Below, piece after piece: positions 1 through 8,737 of a DNA stretch of 64,000 nucleotides. Source of the DNA: Rhizobium sp. 007 (GTDB taxonomy: Bacteria; Pseudomonadota; Alphaproteobacteria; Rhizobiales; Rhizobiaceae). Below the pieces are notes generated by a model. That model was not told the origin of the DNA, did not search any database, and was given only the letters and a program-made list of their open reading frames with translations. Position 1 is the first letter of the stretch; each line of letters begins with the position of its first letter. The DNA lies in the NCBI RefSeq assembly GCF_015353075.1, contig NZ_CP064190.1:1-64000 (forward strand). The letters run 5' to 3'. The translations under genes were made by a program, and so were the position numbers.

Positions 1-39
1 TTAGAGAATCGCACTTCCCGGAATCACAGTCAAGAGTCA

Positions 40-66
40 ACGCCACACCGGCGTAGCCTTTTCTTT
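40..66 (+). promoter_or_regulatory. Stem-loop in the repC leader (attenuator-like)
   Basis: A perfect 5-bp stem (ACGCC/GGCGT, 5-nt loop, 40-54) is followed by a T-rich run (CCTTTTCTTT) and lies just upstream of the repC ribosome binding site. In repABC plasmids the repB-repC gap encodes a small antisense RNA that promotes a terminator-like hairpin in the repC leader and so limits RepC synthesis. The position and shape fit that element. The antisense RNA and its promoter, expected on the minus strand here, could not be delimited because the window begins inside this region. Confidence 0.5.
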
Positions 67-87
67 GCCTTGTGAAAGGTGAGGAAT

Positions 88-1305
88 ATGGAAACGGGAT
101 ATATAACGACGCCCTTCGGGCGGCGGCCGATGACGCTTGCCTTGGTGAAGCGTCAGGTGGCGACGGAGCAGACCGTGACGGCTAGCGCCGTGGATAAATG
201 GCGGGTGTTTCGCGACGTAGGTGACGCCCGCTCGCGTCTTGGCCTCCAGGATCGGGCACTCACCGTCTTGAATGCGCTCCTGTCATTCTTTCCAGCTGTC
301 GAGCTCAGCAGCGAGAAAAACCTGATCGTCTTTCCTTCGAACGCCCAGCTATCGGCACGGGCAAATGGGATCGCCGGGACGACGCTACGCAAGTGCCTGG
401 GGATGCTTGTCGAGGCCGGCATCATCATCCGGAAGGATAGTCCCAATGGCAAGCGCTACGCTCGAAAAGGCGATGAAGGTGACATCGAAGATGCTTACGG
501 TTTCAGCCTTGCTCCTCTCATCGCGCGTGCGAGTGAGTTTGCGGCCCTGGCCCAGGACGTCGCTGCCGAACAGCGACGGTTCCGTATCACGAAGGACCGC
601 CTCACGATCGTCAGGCGAGATGTCCGCAAGCTCATCAGTGTTGGAATGGAAGAGAACCTGCCTGGTGACTGGGTGGCTGCAGAAGCGTGCTTTGTCGAGA
701 TAGTTGGACGCTTTGCGCGCCGACCGACATTGCAGGATTTGGCCAGAAGCCTCGATGAGATGAGCCTCCTGCATGATGAGGTTTCCAGGATGTTGGAAAC
801 ACAGGAAGAAACCCAAAAAAGCGACGGCAATGACATCGCATTTGGATGGCACATACAGAATTCAAACACCGAATCTTGCAATGAATCTGAACCTCGCTTC
901 GAAAAGAAGCAGGGCGAAAAGTCCGAGCCAACCAAGAAGACGGAGCGCAAGCAGGAACTGGAGGCTTTCCCGTTATCAATGGTGCTGCGCGCTTGCCCGG
1001 AAATTGGAAGCTTTGGGCCGGGCGGATCAATTGGAAGCTGGCGGGAGATGATGTCGGCCGCGGTAACGGTCCGTTCGATGCTCGGTATCAGCCCGTCGGC
1101 CTACGAAGATGCCTGCGAGGTAATGGGGCAAACGGCCGCATCGATCGCCATCGCATGCATTTACGAGCGGGCGGGCCACATCAACTCGGCCGGCGGCTAT
1201 CTCCGGGATCTGACCGCAAAGGCGCGGCGCGGCGAGTTTTCGCTTGGACCGATGCTTTTCGCGCAGCTTAGGGCAAACGCGGTCCCAGCGAACGTGTCAG
1301 CATGA
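88..1305 (+). CDS. repC: Plasmid replication initiator RepC
   Basis: RepC is the replication initiator of repABC plasmids and acts at the origin inside its own gene. The product has 405 residues, the usual size. It opens with the family N-terminus (METGYITTPFGRRPMTLALV) and has the winged-helix-like N-terminal domain (FPSNAQLSARANGIAGTTLR) and the conserved C-terminal block near AGGYLRDLTAKARRGEFSLG. The ATG at 88 is chosen over an in-frame GTG at 79 because family members begin ME(S/T)GY and an AAGGTGAGGA ribosome binding site precedes it. RepA and RepB must lie left of the window. The frame is intact, so this is probably a working replicon, and copy number is likely set by the leader hairpin and antisense RNA. 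Confidence 0.95.
   Translation: METGYITTPFGRRPMTLALVKRQVATEQTVTASAVDKWRVFRDVGDARSRLGLQDRALTVLNALLSFFPAVELSSEKNLIVFPSNAQLSARANGIAGTTLRKCLGMLVEAGIIIRKDSPNGKRYARKGDEGDIEDAYGFSLAPLIARASEFAALAQDVAAEQRRFRITKDRLTIVRRDVRKLISVGMEENLPGDWVAAEACFVEIVGRFARRPTLQDLARSLDEMSLLHDEVSRMLETQEETQKSDGNDIAFGWHIQNSNTESCNESEPRFEKKQGEKSEPTKKTERKQELEAFPLSMVLRACPEIGSFGPGGSIGSWREMMSAAVTVRSMLGISPSAYEDACEVMGQTAASIAIACIYERAGHINSAGGYLRDLTAKARRGEFSLGPMLFAQLRANAVPANVSA
785..905. other. Possible oriV: A-rich tract inside repC
   Basis: In the repABC plasmids studied, the replication origin is an AT-rich stretch in the middle of repC. Here the part of repC coding for a charged, low-complexity linker is clearly richer in A than the rest of the gene (runs such as GAAACACAGGAAGAAACCC and AAAAAAGCGACGG). 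It is the only such tract in the gene. The assignment rests on position and composition only. Confidence 0.35.
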
Positions 1306-1508
1306 AGCGACAGTGATCTGAGCGGATTGTCGCGCTAAGGTACTGATATAAAACGGAGAAATAGAAGAGTTTCCGGCTGGCAACTTTAGGCTCAATTGCA
1401 GGACCGACGGGGCGCCGATACTCTCTCGCTGCCACTCATTAAGTCGTTGAACCGGCATAGCATTCTCCATATCTTGCGCTGAGCATTTGGGTTGAGGTCT
1501 GAAAAACT

Positions 1509-2332
1509 ATGATTGCTCTAACATCTACGACGGTGGAGGTCGACGATGACGTCACGGGTCTCCAGTGGGCGGTTAGTGACTTCGAAGCACTGGCGAAATT
1601 GATCGCAGTCATCGCGCTTGGGCAGGCGCAGCACGCTGTGAGGATCATCGACGCGCTCGAACCTCATGGCCCTGCTTTATCAGACGAGGAACTTTTCCGT
1701 GGAGCGCGCGGTCAAATGTCGATCCGCGGGCAAACGGATCGCGCAGAAAGATGTCTCGCGCTACCATCGGGACGGCTTTCTGTTTGAATGCATTTCCTGG
1801 ATTGTTGCGCGTCAGTCGAGCAGTTCCCGCACCTTCATGAAGGATCCGCACATTGCTGCCACGACGCAAGGTCTCGACGGCCTCGCGATCGAAATGGATC
1901 CGACTGAGCCGGTGATGGTTGGTGCAACTATCTTCGAGGACAAATGCACGGAAATCCGCGCCAGAATTTTAAGGGCGAGGTGCTCGTGACCTTTGGGGAG
2001 CACCTCGCCAGCAAACGAATGCGCGATCTGGTTGCCAATGCGGTGAGTTTGATCCGGGAGCGCGGGCTTAATGGGACTGAAGAAACGAAGGCGGCCGCCA
2101 GGGTGCTGGACAAGAGCTTTCGGACCTATCGGGCTGCGCTGACCGTCGGAGCCGAGGTATCGACGACTAAGAGACGAAGAAGCTCTTCAAGGGTTACAAC
2201 GGTCTCGCCAATATCAACAAGGACCAGCGCGTTGGAGCAACATTGATCGTCAGCGATTTGCGCGACTGGTTTCAGAAACTCGCTGAAGAAGTAATCAAAG
2301 CACTCAAGCAATTTGAAGCCGACCATGTTTGA
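1509..2332 (+). pseudogene. Broken PD-(D/E)xK-like nuclease (possible HamA-like)
   Basis: One protein of about 270 residues can be rebuilt across three frames. It starts at ATG 1509 (MIALTSTTVEVDDD), shifts near 1750 into a frame reading RYHRDGFLFECISWIVARQ and TTQGLDGLAIEMDP...FEDKCTE, shifts again near 1953 (one A apparently lost) to NPRQNFKGEVLVTFGEHLAS, and again near 2170 to LFKGYNGLANINKDQRVGA, ending at TGA 2330-2332. The D...(x)n...ExK spacing (LDGLAIEMDP, then FEDKC) resembles a PD-(D/E)xK active site. Size, motif and the overlapping downstream partner suggest the nuclease of a two-gene defence operon such as Hachiman (HamA, DUF1837), but family membership is a guess. With three frameshifts it cannot be functional. 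Confidence 0.5.
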
Positions 2333-2567
2333 CATTCGCACATCCGAACTTCTTCGAGCCGCGCCTAGTTTGCCCGAGCTCGACGCCCAACAAATCCCAC
2401 AGATGCTGACGCGGCACTATGCCGAGCTCGTCTCGGCAAGGCTAAAGGGAGAAGATGACGTTGCGCCCAAGGAGGAAACATGGTCGCTCGATCGCATTGC
2501 TGACGCATACGAGATTGTGGCGTCAATTGAAGTGGATCCGGAACTTCGCCGGGCTGCTGCCTTCGTT
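2325..2567 (+). pseudogene. N-terminal stub of the nuclease's partner gene
   Basis: An ATG at 2325 overlaps the end of the nuclease frame by 8 bases, the layout of a coupled two-gene operon. About 80 residues are readable (MFDIRTSELLRAAPSLPELD to PELRRAAAFV) before the frame runs into the tniB fragment. There is no catalytic motif in what is left. The ending RRAAAFV resembles the N-terminal helical part of some large DEAD/DEAH helicases, which would suit a HamB-like partner, but that is inference. The gene was cut here by the neighbouring transposon remnant. Confidence 0.4.
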
Positions 2568-2569
2568 GT

Positions 2570-3304
2570 ATGTTGATCTATGGCGATACCGGCATGGGCA
2601 AGACCAAAATCATCCGCAAGTTCCTTCGCGATCCCGCGCCGATTTTCGATCGAGGCACCGGCATGACGACCATGCCGGTAGTGGCGATGCAGATGCCCGC
2701 GGAGCCGGTCGAGCGCGACGTCTATGGTGAACTTCTCAACGCAATGAGCGCACCTGGACCGATAGGCGACGCCACCTTTCGGCTGAAAACGACCTGCCGC
2801 AGTCTGATGCGCAGCATGAGCGTGCGTATGCTGAGCATCGACGAGATTCACGCGATGCTGACCGGCACCTACCGGCAACAGCGCATCTTTCTCAATGTCA
2901 TCCGGTTTCTGGCGAACGATTTGAAGGTGCCGCTGATTTGTGCCGGAACAGACCTTGCGCGACAGGCGCTGCTGACCGATCCGCAGCTCGCAGAGCGGTT
3001 CGAGACGTTTCAGCTGAAGAGGTGGGTCAACGACCAGCAACTTTTGGCGAGCCTGGGCACCATCCTCCCGCTGAGGCGCCCTTCGGATCTCGGGTCCGCG
3101 CCTGTTCGTCGGCGAATTCTGGAACTCACCGACGGCGTCACGGTGCGGATATTTCGTTTGATCGAGACTGCGGCCGCAGAGGCGGTCCGCAGCGGCAAAG
3201 AGGCAATGACCCTTGAAAGCTTCGACGGCGAGGACCTGGTTTTGCCGCAGGTCGCCATGGCACAGCATACGGAGCGCCAACTCCGGCGACAGGTGGCACG
3301 GTGA
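2570..3304 (+). CDS. tniB: TniB-like transposition ATPase, N-terminally truncated
   Basis: TniB is the AAA+ target-selection ATPase of Tn5053/Tn402-type transposons and works with the TniA transposase. The Walker A motif (GDTGMGKTK) lies at residues 5-13 and the Walker B motif (LSIDEIH) follows about 75 residues later. The C-terminal part is complete. Family members carry roughly 60 more residues before Walker A; here that part is missing and replaced by the foreign gene stub upstream. The ATG at 2570 is simply the first in-frame start, so expression is doubtful. The stop overlaps the tniQ start by 4 bases (GTGA). No tniA is present. Confidence 0.8.
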   Translation: MLIYGDTGMGKTKIIRKFLRDPAPIFDRGTGMTTMPVVAMQMPAEPVERDVYGELLNAMSAPGPIGDATFRLKTTCRSLMRSMSVRMLSIDEIHAMLTGTYRQQRIFLNVIRFLANDLKVPLICAGTDLARQALLTDPQLAERFETFQLKRWVNDQQLLASLGTILPLRRPSDLGSAPVRRRILELTDGVTVRIFRLIETAAAEAVRSGKEAMTLESFDGEDLVLPQVAMAQHTERQLRRQVAR

Positions 3305-4370
3305 GACACGTGCGGCTGCTTCCGGTCGCACCCCGTCCTTTTGCGGACGAACTGCTCACATCCTGGCAATGCCGTCTTGCCTCCCGCTATTCCAGCACGC
3401 CACCGCAGATCGAGGCCTGGCTTGGCGGCCGGCCGGCCTCAATGCGCGAAAGCTTCGAGGCGCGGGATTCGCAGCCAGACGAAGACACGACTTGGCGCTG
3501 GGCGCGCGGCTGCAGGCTAAAGGAATGCGATCTCCAGCAGCTGGCACTATCCGAGCTAGGGCGGCCTGAAGACTGCTACGTCAGGAGTGCGCTGAACCGA
3601 GGGGTTTGCGCCGTTTGCTTAGACGAGGGTGCCGAGAGGGGCGGCGACCACTATTGTCGGCGAAGTTGGGCTCATGTGGAAGCGGTCGCATGCCACAAGC
3701 ACGGTGTCCGCCTGCAGAGCGCCTGTCAGCGTTGTATTCGCAACGGATATTCCAGTTTCGATCAATGCCGGAAGGCGTCAGGCTCATCTGTCCTTCTTGC
3801 GCTTCGGTGATCTCGGCAAGAGGGCGACGGCAACCACGACAGAACAGGATGCTGGAATCGATGTCAGCAATCGGTAGTGCGATCGACGAGAGGGGAACGC
3901 GGCTCAATGCTCTGACGGCCGCTAGCCGCTTTCTCTGGGCGCCATTGCAGAACGGATTGCCGTATATCACGTGCCTCGGGATTTCGCTTCCGTATGGGAA
4001 GCCGCCGCCGTCATCGACTGCACCTTCGCCGTTATCCACGCTGCCTCTCGCTTGGCGGGCCGCCTCCATCGAAGCCATGGCTGAGCTTGCAGGCTTGGTC
4101 GAGTGTCGTGAAGTCGGAACCGTCCCGCCCTTCGTGCATGAAGCCTTCAGGAAGATCCGGGGAGGGGAGGGAGAGCAGGCGCCGGAAGAACCCGCCGCCG
4201 CGGCTCAGGATGAAGGCGCTGAGCTGAAACTGCGGAGCGATGGCGATTACCGTCGCCTGGCGCTGCAGATTCTCAAAAGCCAAGCCTGGAAGACCATGCC
4301 GTCGAACAACGGCAGGAAAAAGAACCGCGCGATCGGTCGCCTGATGAACCGTGCCCTCAGCGGCGGATAA
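3301..4370 (+). pseudogene. tniQ: TniQ, frameshifted
   Basis: TniQ is the accessory zinc-binding transposition protein of Tn5053/Tn402 and Tn7-like elements. The first frame starts at GTG 3301 with the family motif (MRHVRLLPVAPRPFADELLTSW at residues 1-22), contains CAVC, HKHG and CQRC metal-ligand motifs, and then continues in another frame from about 3752 with FQFRSMPEGVRLICPSCASV to the stop at 4370. The two frames rebuild a protein of about 355 residues, normal for the family, so a single frameshift near 3752 separates the halves. It converges on the resolvase gene with a 14-bp overlap at the 3' ends. Confidence 0.8.
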
Positions 4371-5274
4371 GGCCAAACCGGTGGGCTTCGTCCATCAGGT
4401 CCCGGACGGAGGAGGGCTGCCATTTCTTGCCGCCTCGCGCGGGCCGTTCTCCCATCTGGTCCAGTTGAGAGGCGATGTCTCGCAGCGATAGATCTGGATC
4501 GGCAATGGCGATCGCCGCTACGAGCTTCATCAGATGGTCTTCCGGAGCACGGCGAGGCGACCGGGTGAGAAGTTCCTTCTCAGCGAGCTTTTCGCGGACC
4601 ATGCGATGGACGGCGCGACGAAGGCGCTCAACGGTCCAGTCGTGGCCACGACGATTGAGAACCCGCACGACATTGTCCCAGCTGTGCTGAGGCCGGAGCT
4701 GCCGCACTGTCGGCAGCCAAGTTTGCGCGGACGCAATGAGTTCGTCGAGATACAATTTCTCGCGTGCTTTCGAAACCGCCTTGATCGCTTCCGGCCGGCG
4801 CTCTCGCAGACCGGGATTTCCAGGAAGCTTCCCTCGCGCTTTCGCAGCTTTGATGCCAGCCTTCGTGCGTTCTGCGATAAGCGCTCGCTCGAGTTGGGCG
4901 ACAGCACCGAGAACCTGAAGCGAGAACATGCCCTGTGGCGTTGAAGTATCGATCGGATCACGAATGGATCGGAAATGAGCTCCGCGTTGCTCAAGGTCCT
5001 CGATCACCTGCAGCAGGTGGCTGACCGATCGGGCCAGCCGATCGAGGCGGACGACGACGAGGACGTCTCCCGCGCTGAGCTCTCCAAGCAGCCGCGTCAA
5101 GACCGGCCGAGCACGCGATGCCCCGGAGCCATGTTCTTGGTAGATGCGATCGCAGCCAGCGGCACGCAGTTCATCCATCTGGGCGTCGTGGACCTGGTCG
5201 TCCGTCGAGACGCGCGCATAGCCGATGAGCCGCTTCGGAGGTTGGGGGACGTTAACTGTTTGTCTCTTTGCCAT
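4357..5274 (-). CDS. tniR: Serine resolvase/invertase (TniR-like)
   Basis: This is a 305-residue site-specific recombinase. The N-terminal catalytic domain has the nucleophile serine in GYARVSTDDQ (about residue 21), then VVVRLDRLARSVSHLLQ and the AQLERALIAERTKAGI helix that leads into the DNA-binding part. A longer C-terminal region ends in HRFGLIRR. The ATG at 5274 (MAKRQTVNVPQPPKRLIGYA) is chosen; the frame stays open 34 codons further upstream, but those residues do not resemble the family. The gene is intact, unlike its tni neighbours. In Tn5053-type elements this protein resolves cointegrates at a res site next to its start. Confidence 0.85.
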   Translation of the reverse strand: MAKRQTVNVPQPPKRLIGYARVSTDDQVHDAQMDELRAAGCDRIYQEHGSGASRARPVLTRLLGELSAGDVLVVVRLDRLARSVSHLLQVIEDLEQRGAHFRSIRDPIDTSTPQGMFSLQVLGAVAQLERALIAERTKAGIKAAKARGKLPGNPGLRERRPEAIKAVSKAREKLYLDELIASAQTWLPTVRQLRPQHSWDNVVRVLNRRGHDWTVERLRRAVHRMVREKLAEKELLTRSPRRAPEDHLMKLVAAIAIADPDLSLRDIASQLDQMGERPARGGKKWQPSSVRDLMDEAHRFGLIRR

Positions 5275-5800
5275 CTGGCTTTTCAGCGACCCATTTCGAG
5301 GTGTTTTGTACAGATAAGAAATGCCTGAGAAAATGTTCAGTTGCAAGCGTGTTTTATGCCACGAATACAGCCCCACCAGACTCGAAACAGATACATGGAC
5401 GAGGGTCGGGCCGTTAAGGCGCAGAAACGCGCGCTGACGGGCTTTTGTGGCTGAAACGCCTGAAAAGTAACGGATCTAGAGGAGGGGAGGGCGGGGAGCT
5501 GCGCTCGGACGCCGCTACTGAACTGCTGAGGGAACTACAGCGAGTTGGGGAAGCGCTGTAAAGGCGCTTCGAAGTCCCGGCATCAGCGCCCAGTACGTTG
5601 CCGAAATCTGCTCGAAAGGCCGGGAATCCAGGCGTTTCCGGTCATTCAGGGAGGCCGAAATCAGTGAGTTGCGGCGCTGTGGCAATCGCTTCCAATAAGC
5701 GGTACTTATCGGAAGTCAGAAGCGCGTTGGAAATTCGCAGCCATGGCGGAAGCTAAGGTAGATATCGCTTCTGGTTAATAGCGTATTTACCATGATTTCA
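5275..5800. other. Non-coding gap upstream of the resolvase
   Basis: No convincing gene is seen in about 530 bases. By analogy with Tn402/Tn5053 the first 150 bases or so upstream of the resolvase start should hold the res site. I could not pick out the paired inverted subsites or a transposon end by eye. Confidence 0.3.
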
Positions 5801-5868
5801 ATGCGTTACGATCTCGCCAAATTGCCATCCAGACCCTGCTGCCGCCGATTGCCGACGCAGGCTCGGCC

Positions 5869-6933
5869 TTGGCGCGGCTCGACGAGCGCATCGCCTGCTC
5901 AGCCGTAGGAAATGGATGGATCGAACGATCCCATTTCGCAGATGCCTGCGCCTCGCTGTGGATCGACGGCGAATTCGTCCATCTCGAAGACCTCGTCCTC
6001 CACGACGCCACCCGCGACATCCGCACTCCGACCGACGAACTCACCATCGCCCGCGACGTCCTGAAAACCCGCCGACGCATCGCGACCCAGCCGCCCGGCT
6101 GGGCATTGTCGGCCGACGGTCTCTGTACCCTCCGCGGCCAGGCGTGGCCTGGACCATCTTTTGGTGGCGACGGCGTCGCCGAGAGGGAAGGTGCCGCGGC
6201 GCGTATCGATGAGGCTGGAGAAGGGGAGGGGAAGGACAGCGATGACAGCGCCAGCCTGCTTGACGCCGAGTTCGCCGCCATCGATGCGGTATTGGCCCGG
6301 TCCGAACCGGCGCTCAAGCAAGCAAGGACGCCGAACCGCGTCGGTTCCCGGGAAAAGGATCCGCTGGTTTATGATCTCGACTGGGATGAAGATGCGAGGC
6401 TCGACGAATGGCACGGCGTGCTGCGGCGAACGCAAGATTTGCCGGCGGTGTTGCAGGCCATAGTTGCCCTCGACGCCTGGAACGAATTGTCGGTGCTGCA
6501 GCATGCGCCCTGGCTCGGCCGGTTGTCCGCCGCCTCGATCCTGCGCGAGGCCGGCGTCACCACTGCGGGGCATCTGGCCGCCATCAATCTTGGCCTCAAA
6601 ACCATTCCCGTCGATCGCCGCCGGTATCGCGACCGCGAAACCCGGCTGCTTGCCTTTGCCCACGGTTTTTTGGCAGCTGCCGAGATCGGCCTCAAGGAAC
6701 ACGACCGTCTGGCGCTGGCGCGAAAAATGATGGAGCGGAAACTGGATGGGCGCCGCACGTCGTCAAAACTGCCGGAGTTGGCCGAACTGGTCATTGCGCG
6801 GCCGCTGGTGTCGGCCGGTATGGTGGCCAAAACCCTCGACGTCACACCGCAGGCGGCGCAGCGTATTGTTTTGGAACTGGGGCTCAGGGAGATGACGGGG
6901 AGGGGAAGGTTTCGGGCATGGGGGATTATGTAA
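5869..6933 (+). CDS. RHE_PE00001-type DUF1612/HTH protein, 5' end damaged
   Basis: This belongs to a family common on rhizobial plasmids, with no known biochemical role. Conserved blocks are FADACASLWIDGEFVHLEDLVLHDATRDIRTP near the N-terminus, VALDAWNELSVLQHAPWLGRL in the middle, and a C-terminal helix-turn-helix (SAGMVAKTLDVTPQAAQRIV). The readable frame begins at TTG 5869. The expected N-terminus (MRYDLAKLP) sits just upstream at 5801-5827 in another frame, and TLLPPIADAGSALARLDERIA continues in the present frame, so a frameshift near 5826 separates them. The gene may be dead or may use the TTG. GC content is ordinary for the region. Confidence 0.75.
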   Translation: MARLDERIACSAVGNGWIERSHFADACASLWIDGEFVHLEDLVLHDATRDIRTPTDELTIARDVLKTRRRIATQPPGWALSADGLCTLRGQAWPGPSFGGDGVAEREGAAARIDEAGEGEGKDSDDSASLLDAEFAAIDAVLARSEPALKQARTPNRVGSREKDPLVYDLDWDEDARLDEWHGVLRRTQDLPAVLQAIVALDAWNELSVLQHAPWLGRLSAASILREAGVTTAGHLAAINLGLKTIPVDRRRYRDRETRLLAFAHGFLAAAEIGLKEHDRLALARKMMERKLDGRRTSSKLPELAELVIARPLVSAGMVAKTLDVTPQAAQRIVLELGLREMTGRGRFRAWGIM

Positions 6934-7017
6934 TATGGAGTGGAAATTGATTATTCGGATGAAAGGATTGAAGGTGGCACGCTTTGGATATGGGGCGCAT
7001 AGAATGTTGAGGGAGAT

Positions 7018-7501
7018 ATGGCCATAGCGTCGCTTGTGATTTCAATTTTGGGTTTCTTGGTTGCGTTGGGCACTGCGATCGCCCGCTAAACGCCAAGCCA
7101 ACTCGGCCGAGGTTCAGGCTATTCACGCCGAAACTCAGGCCGCGGCTGCTAAAAGCCAAGCCTCTTTGGCAGAGCGTCAGCTGGCGGATCTGCAGAAGAA
7201 AATCGGGATGGTAACTGATCCCGAAAAAATGTTTGAGATTCTACCCATTTGGTACATTGAACGCATGGGGCGCGATGACTGGGGATTTGGGCTACTTCTG
7301 ACGTCGTCCGAGATCATGGCTGTCGCTCGAATTGAAGCGATCTCAAGTGAACGCCAGTGGATGGAAGTTACGATGCTCGAAAAAGGCCAAGGGCCCGTGG
7401 ATATAAATGATATCTCTCTGCTCTACGCGCCTACCGACCGACTGAAGGCGTCCGTCAGGATCGCGAATGTGGAAGCTGCCTTCGAGCTCTGGACTAGCTA
7501 A
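7018..7501 (+). pseudogene. Small membrane-anchored coiled-coil protein, frameshifted
   Basis: An ATG at 7018 with a GGGAG site upstream encodes one transmembrane helix (MAIASLVISILGFLVALGTAIA) and meets a stop at 7087. In the next frame the text continues as AKRQANSAEVQAIHAETQAA, an alanine/glutamine-rich coiled coil, then a C-terminal domain of about 100 residues (KIGMVTDPEKMFEILPIWYI to VEAAFELWTS). A single frameshift near 7085 therefore splits one protein of about 160 residues. I do not recognise the C-terminal domain. A membrane anchor plus coiled coil beside possible defence genes would suit a sensor or scaffold role, but that is inference. Confidence 0.5.
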
Positions 7502-7636
7502 GCTAGGAAGTCTGCCGGGATTTGGCAATCGCACAGTGCATCTGTGACCTGACAGCGCCCGTTCTGATTGACTAATTGGCGCGTCTCAGCGATCACATAA
7601 AACTTCTATCAACAAGTTCTTCACGCGAGATATTAG

Positions 7637-8737
7637 ATGGTAAAGATCAACCGCCGTCCGGGCACACAGGACATTTCGTGGTTTCTCGATCAAAACGACG
7701 CTAAACGGCTTGATCTAGATCCTCCCTACCAACGCCGAAGCGTCTGGACGTCCAAGGATCGACGGTACTTCCTTGATACTGTGTTTCGGGGCTTTCCGTG
7801 CCCGCCAATCTATCTTCATAAGACAATCGATTCCAACGGGGCTTCTATCTATCACGTAGTTGACGGCAAACAGCGGATCGAGACGATACTTCGTTTCGCG
7901 AAAGGAAAGGTGCGTCTTCCAGAAGACTACGGCGATGATCGCCTGAATAATAAGCGTTGGCCGGATATCACGGCCGACACCGAGATGCGAAACCAGTTCC
8001 TCAACTATGCTTTCGTGGTTGAATATTTCGACGACGTCGACAGCACCGTCGTTAATGAAATCTTCTCGCGTATGAACAAAAACTCTCGCAAGCTTACGCA
8101 GCAGGAAATCCGGAATGCCCGCTTTGATGGGTGGTTGAGCCGGCAAATCGATAGCGAAGTAGAAGAAACGATCTGGAAGCAAATTGGTATCGTTACGACT
8201 GGCCGAGCGCGTCGCATGGCTGACGTGCAGTTCATCGCTGAGCTTTTTATGATCGTTTTGCAGGGGGAAATCATCGGCTTCAACCACGATGCCATCGACC
8301 TCGCTTTTGCCGAGCATGAGGACATCTCAGATCCGGACAACCCGTTCGATGCTGAGAAATTCACCAGGGCTCTAGTTGCAGCTCGTTCTTATCTTGCCAA
8401 GATGTATGATTGTGACCCCTCGATAGCAGGCTATCTTTCGAGCGTCTCTAATACTTATATCTTGTGGGCAGTACTGGTACTTTACGCTGAGAAATTGCCC
8501 GATCCCACAGCTCTTGTTAAACGGTACAGCGCATTCATGGGCGAGGTTTCCGCTGTTGGTGTAGAGCGCAAACGCATTGCCGCTATCGATCCAGATGACG
8601 GCGGTTCGGTTGAGGGCACGACGTTTAGTGACGAAGCAGAAGCGTACTTCGGTGCAAATCAAAGCGCGACAACTGAATATCCGCAGCGTCAACGGCGTTT
8701 ACTTGCCTTAAAGAAGGCGCTGAAGATTGAAGATTGA
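7637..8737 (+). CDS. DUF262 (GmrSD/SspE N-terminal-like) protein
   Basis: This 366-residue protein has a DUF262 domain across roughly residues 10-230. Diagnostic motifs are LDPPYQRRSVWT, the following RRYFLDTVFRGFPCPPIYL and the nucleotide-binding loop VVDGKQRIETI. DUF262 domains hydrolyse NTP and occur in anti-phage proteins such as GmrS, SspE and BrxU, usually joined to a nuclease domain. No HNH nuclease motif is visible at the C-terminus here, so any effector would be a partner. The stop overlaps the start of the next gene by 11 bases, which suggests translational coupling. It heads what looks like a two-gene operon. Confidence 0.85.
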   Translation: MVKINRRPGTQDISWFLDQNDAKRLDLDPPYQRRSVWTSKDRRYFLDTVFRGFPCPPIYLHKTIDSNGASIYHVVDGKQRIETILRFAKGKVRLPEDYGDDRLNNKRWPDITADTEMRNQFLNYAFVVEYFDDVDSTVVNEIFSRMNKNSRKLTQQEIRNARFDGWLSRQIDSEVEETIWKQIGIVTTGRARRMADVQFIAELFMIVLQGEIIGFNHDAIDLAFAEHEDISDPDNPFDAEKFTRALVAARSYLAKMYDCDPSIAGYLSSVSNTYILWAVLVLYAEKLPDPTALVKRYSAFMGEVSAVGVERKRIAAIDPDDGGSVEGTTFSDEAEAYFGANQSATTEYPQRQRRLLALKKALKIED

